NCBI GenBank assembly: GCA_964426895.1 | Contig: CAYRSH010000066.1 | Span: 1 to 8,063, forward strand | Direction: 5' to 3' | Source of the DNA: Caldipriscus sp964426895 | Lineage (GTDB): Bacteria; Hydrothermota; Hydrothermia; LBFQ01 | Length of the DNA stretch: 8,063 bases | Shown: piece after piece, positions 7,501-8,063 of the stretch | Layout of the letters: every line of letters begins with the position of its first letter | Position numbering within the stretch: position 1 is the stretch's first letter | The notes under the pieces: model-generated | Told to the model about the DNA's origin: nothing | Database searches by the model: none | The model's input: only the letters and a program-made list of their open reading frames with translations | Made by a program: the position numbers and the translations under genes

Positions 7501-7692
7501 GTCAAAAAATTTTGCCAATATTACATAAAACGGCGTGCCGGGCGGGTGGGGAACTCCGAGAATGTGAGCTGCTGCTAAAAATTCGCCTACATCCCAAAAT
7601 GCCGTAGTCGGTGCGGTTGTCTTAAAATATACAAAGGATACGAAAAGGAACACCAAAATAAAGATTATCCATTTTACCCTTTCGGCGTTCAT
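4537..7692 (-). CDS. DUF2723/TMEM260-like GT-C glycosyltransferase with C-terminal TPR-like region
   Basis: 1051 residues, first gene of the operon. The N-terminal membrane region (about 7-550) holds a dozen or so hydrophobic helices. The first outer loop has W33-DVGEF and HPPGTP at 49-54, the family signature; human TMEM260 has a matching G-D-S-G-E and H-P-P-G. D34 and E37 are the likely catalytic or donor-binding acids. Further family blocks are VETYA at 151-155, GIHLTVLF at 196-203, VRNRDYFYHPF at 492-502, NGDNDTFPVWFVQEV at 583-597 and NLSLLNTNWYI at 608-618. From about 805 to 1045 the protein is soluble and helical with A-x-x-Y-x-x-x-G/N-x-x-x-x-A-type repeats, e.g. Y822-TSEGNYDRAEKLF and Y868-ISMRLGKFNEAERVL, consistent with TPRs. 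TMEM260 is a protein O-mannosyltransferase; bacterial relatives are poorly characterised, so the donor and acceptor here are inferred. No Shine-Dalgarno precedes the ATG, and a TACAAT lies 9 nt upstream. Confidence 0.9.
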   Translation of the reverse strand: MNAERVKWIIFILVFLFVSFVYFKTTAPTTAFWDVGEFLAAAHILGVPHPPGTPFYVILAKFFDLLPIPAAELYSLINGGIKANPTVLKMTLIPILMGGLNAALVYLLAYEVLKIVDKENVFPDWVLHVFASAGALTMAFARIVWFDSIEVETYAPGAFFGILALYFGLLWYKNKDENNSLKWIILGVYSIMLGTGIHLTVLFALPALFFLVWAVKPKILWDRIAIGLFGAMFSLFFLMFLTYEQNGPVLLFAISYLLMFWYMMVDKKLSKLTDPMTLLFLLGAFLAGFGIVQKNSQFLTVGTFLSVASMFVSGRMWGDWKGWVFIVILVGFSIEFWIIARAYYLHMHPLDARINEGDPYTWQAFMDVLLRKQYEPANILPRRIELIDQIKVFLMWFGWQFNASTYNVLDPQKIANMTLFDHIGPFGIFAIALGILGMWEHFVKDNKDRGTFVLVGIATLLAGIGFFIAFNFKDSPTHPVNPFNAQFGNVEVRNRDYFYHPFYQLWGLYLAIGMFYLGKVLTDYLKNYLYAALSLTVLGVFMVYLQITQHAKLNIRTANYIPEDFAHNILVSAKSDKGVFMTNGDNDTFPVWFVQEVLKRKWGLINANLSLLNTNWYIRELKHWGAPISFSDEDIYRLPPIVEGGGERGFLYLRDLAIRDMIATAAGYKTDNYREILGLDGKPIRVPAIYLADNLTFAKEVFEGKEFSIPIYFSLTSDPEVFAGWEQYMVLEGILLRLTGQKQQKIVGLGAVDAEWTDKLITGGSDNPVEYVNKASLNYYEEPRLDRWYYRSLFDDRVPKNEDHLRLLRNYASATLTLAAHYTSEGNYDRAEKLFDLGEMFVKKSVEDLQRDVESDPQIFAIRLSKAYISMRLGKFNEAERVLRKYSKNLPDEEYKWRLALVKLYEGKTDSAAELAKVLINYVPEEDPVWGISLDTLYTLLPADSLINISYKAFEKGKLDLSLKLLEKSNTTQTVKNWAGMLINAVKYQDENVFRSLSAYAPFDTTRAGAWKSELNRLYGSLSNYFSRIGDTTMATKLEEYRKMYADTNQK

Positions 7693-7701
7693 AAGCGGTG
7701 T

Positions 7702-7707
7702 ATTGTA
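7702..7707 (-). promoter_or_regulatory. Putative -10 element of the minus-strand operon (leaderless)
   Basis: Minus-strand TACAAT ends 9 nt before the ATG at 7692. A start site about 7 nt downstream would fall at about 7695, leaving a leader of roughly 3 nt. The 20 nt before the ATG contain no Shine-Dalgarno. The usual -35 position holds CCACCA, so no normal -35 box is visible; the spacer is a C-rich tract instead. Confidence 0.45.
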
Positions 7708-7708
7708 A

Positions 7709-7733
7709 GGGGGTTTGGGTTTTTTGGTGGGGG
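7709..7733 (+). other. G-rich tract in the divergent promoter region (possible G-quadruplex)
   Basis: On the plus strand the pattern is G5-T3-G3-T6-G2-T-G5. Four G-runs of at least two allow a two-layer quadruplex; three of the runs are three or longer. The tract covers the spacer and -35 region of the minus-strand operon promoter. Folding or factor binding is not shown by sequence alone. Confidence 0.3.
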
Positions 7734-7780
7734 CAAATATGGATTGATAAAAAGGCCTAAAACAAGGGTATTTTCAAGTT

Positions 7781-7786
7781 TATAAT
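7781..7786 (+). promoter_or_regulatory. Putative -10 element of the plus-strand coiled-coil gene (leaderless)
   Basis: A perfect TATAAT lies 9 nt before the ATG at 7796, so the predicted start site is about 7793. The 19 nt before the ATG contain a single G, so no Shine-Dalgarno is possible. The in-frame codons from the upstream stop (7748-7750) to 7796 contain no ATG, GTG or TTG, which makes this the only available start. No clear -35 box stands at the usual distance; TTGATA at 7744-7749 is 31 nt away. Confidence 0.55.
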
Positions 7787-7795
7787 TCCCATTAT

Positions 7796-8063
7796 ATGGA
7801 AAATGCAAAGGAAATTTGGGAAATACTAAAAGAGGTGGGTAAAAGGCTTGATAGCGTGGGCAAAAGGCTTGATAGCGTAGGCAAAAGGCTTGATAGGTTG
7901 GCAAAAAGCCAAGAGGAAACGGATAAGATGTTAAAGGAAACGAGGGAATTAGTTGAAAACCTCGCTAAAAGCCAGGAGGAGACGGATAAAAAACTAAAAG
8001 AACTCGCAGAAAGTCAAAAAGAGACGGATAAGATGTTAAAGGAAACAAGGGAATTAGTTGAAA
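7796..8063 (+). CDS. N-terminal part of a long coiled-coil protein (truncated by the window edge)
   Basis: 89 complete codons are visible and the frame is open at the edge. After a short head with I7-WEIL, the sequence from V14 on is an unbroken heptad coiled coil with 4-3 spacing. One core position is V14, V21, V28, L35, T42, T49, L56, T63, L70, T77, T84; the other is L18, L25, L32, Q39, L46, V53, Q60, L67, Q74, L81, V88. It consists of three VGKRLDS-type heptads, then repeats of AKSQEETDKMLKE and TRELVEN. Proteins opening with a short W-containing head and then many E-T-D-K/R heptads are common in cyanobacteria and thermophiles, where a PD-(D/E)XK nuclease-like domain (DUF3782 and relatives) often follows. 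That is the best guess, but the diagnostic part lies outside the window. The gene is divergent from the envelope operon and need not be functionally linked to it. A phage or structural coiled-coil protein is an alternative. Confidence 0.75.
   Translation, partial: MENAKEIWEILKEVGKRLDSVGKRLDSVGKRLDRLAKSQEETDKMLKETRELVENLAKSQEETDKKLKELAESQKETDKMLKETRELVE
7835..7897 (+). repeat. Three tandem 21-bp repeats, each encoding one heptad
   Basis: Units start at 7835, 7856 and 7877, share the core AAAAGGCTTGATAG, and encode V-G-K-R-L-D-S/R. Units 1 and 2 differ at one base and units 2 and 3 at two. Such near-identity at third codon positions points to recent duplication rather than protein-level selection alone. 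Confidence 0.9.
7898..8063 (+). repeat. Longer in-frame repeats of 63 and 42 bp in the coiled-coil gene
   Basis: A 63-bp unit at 7898-7960 is followed by a shortened 42-bp unit at 7961-8002, then by a second long copy from 8003 that is cut by the window edge. The block encoding T-D-K-M-L-K-E-T-R-E-L-V-E recurs 105 bp apart (from 7919 and 8024) with a single base difference. All unit lengths are multiples of 21 bp. Confidence 0.85.

Noticed and set aside
7753..7758. AGGCCT palindrome in the intergenic region as an operator
   Set aside because: A single 6-bp palindrome with no flanking symmetry is expected by chance.
7689..7904. 71-codon minus-strand frame reading Y-Q-A-F repeats upstream of the DUF2723 gene
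   Set aside because: Its repeats are the antisense image of the 21-bp repeats in the coiled-coil gene, and it runs through the promoter region.
7835..8063. Possible CRISPR-like or satellite repeat
   Set aside because: Units are directly abutting without unique spacers and stay in frame in a heptad coding pattern, so they are coding repeats.

Overview
The window is a compact bacterial chromosome segment of roughly 40-45 % G+C (estimated by eye). It holds five genes on the minus strand that run leftwards without a gap (7692 down to 15). A sixth gene starts divergently on the plus strand at 7796 and runs off the right edge. The two transcription units share one 103-bp intergenic region, and no stretch of 300 bases lacks a gene.

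Minus-strand operon, in order of transcription: (1) a 1051-residue DUF2723/TMEM260-like GT-C membrane glycosyltransferase with a C-terminal helical/TPR-like region; (2) a 411-residue predicted outer-membrane beta-barrel resembling the Wzi capsule-assembly family; (3) a GlmU-like protein of the alternative type seen mainly in Bacteroidetes and relatives, with a shortened nucleotidyltransferase half and an intact left-handed beta-helix half; (4) a class-II-like aspartate kinase with C-terminal ACT domains; (5) a polytopic membrane protein with GT-C-like traits. Each stop codon overlaps the next start (ATGA at three junctions if the second Met of the GlmU-like gene is used, 8 bp at the fourth), so translation is probably coupled. 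The theme is envelope construction: a sugar donor or its precursor (GlmU-like), two lipid-linked-sugar-type glycosyltransferases, an outer-membrane glycan-associated barrel, and aspartokinase, which feeds diaminopimelate for peptidoglycan as well as amino acids. That joint role is inferred from context.

The divergent plus-strand gene encodes a near-perfect heptad coiled coil built from 21-bp multiples. Its start resembles the variable coiled-coil leaders of DUF3782-like proteins found in cyanobacteria and thermophiles, but the diagnostic C-terminal part lies outside the window.

Both divergent genes have a -10-like hexamer exactly 9 nt before the ATG (TACAAT on minus, TATAAT on plus) and no Shine-Dalgarno sequence, which suggests two leaderless transcripts. 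A separate regulatory candidate lies inside the aspartokinase gene: a strong Shine-Dalgarno-like purine run before Met241, where class II aspartokinases start their separate ACT-only beta subunit.

Organism: the alternative GlmU, the DUF2723 protein with a C-terminal repeat region and the Wzi-like barrel point to a diderm of the FCB group or a neighbouring uncultivated phylum (for example WOR-3/Stahlbacteria or Hydrothermae). The Lys/Glu-rich, AGG/ATA-using coding style would suit a thermophile. The phylum assignment is a guess from gene content.
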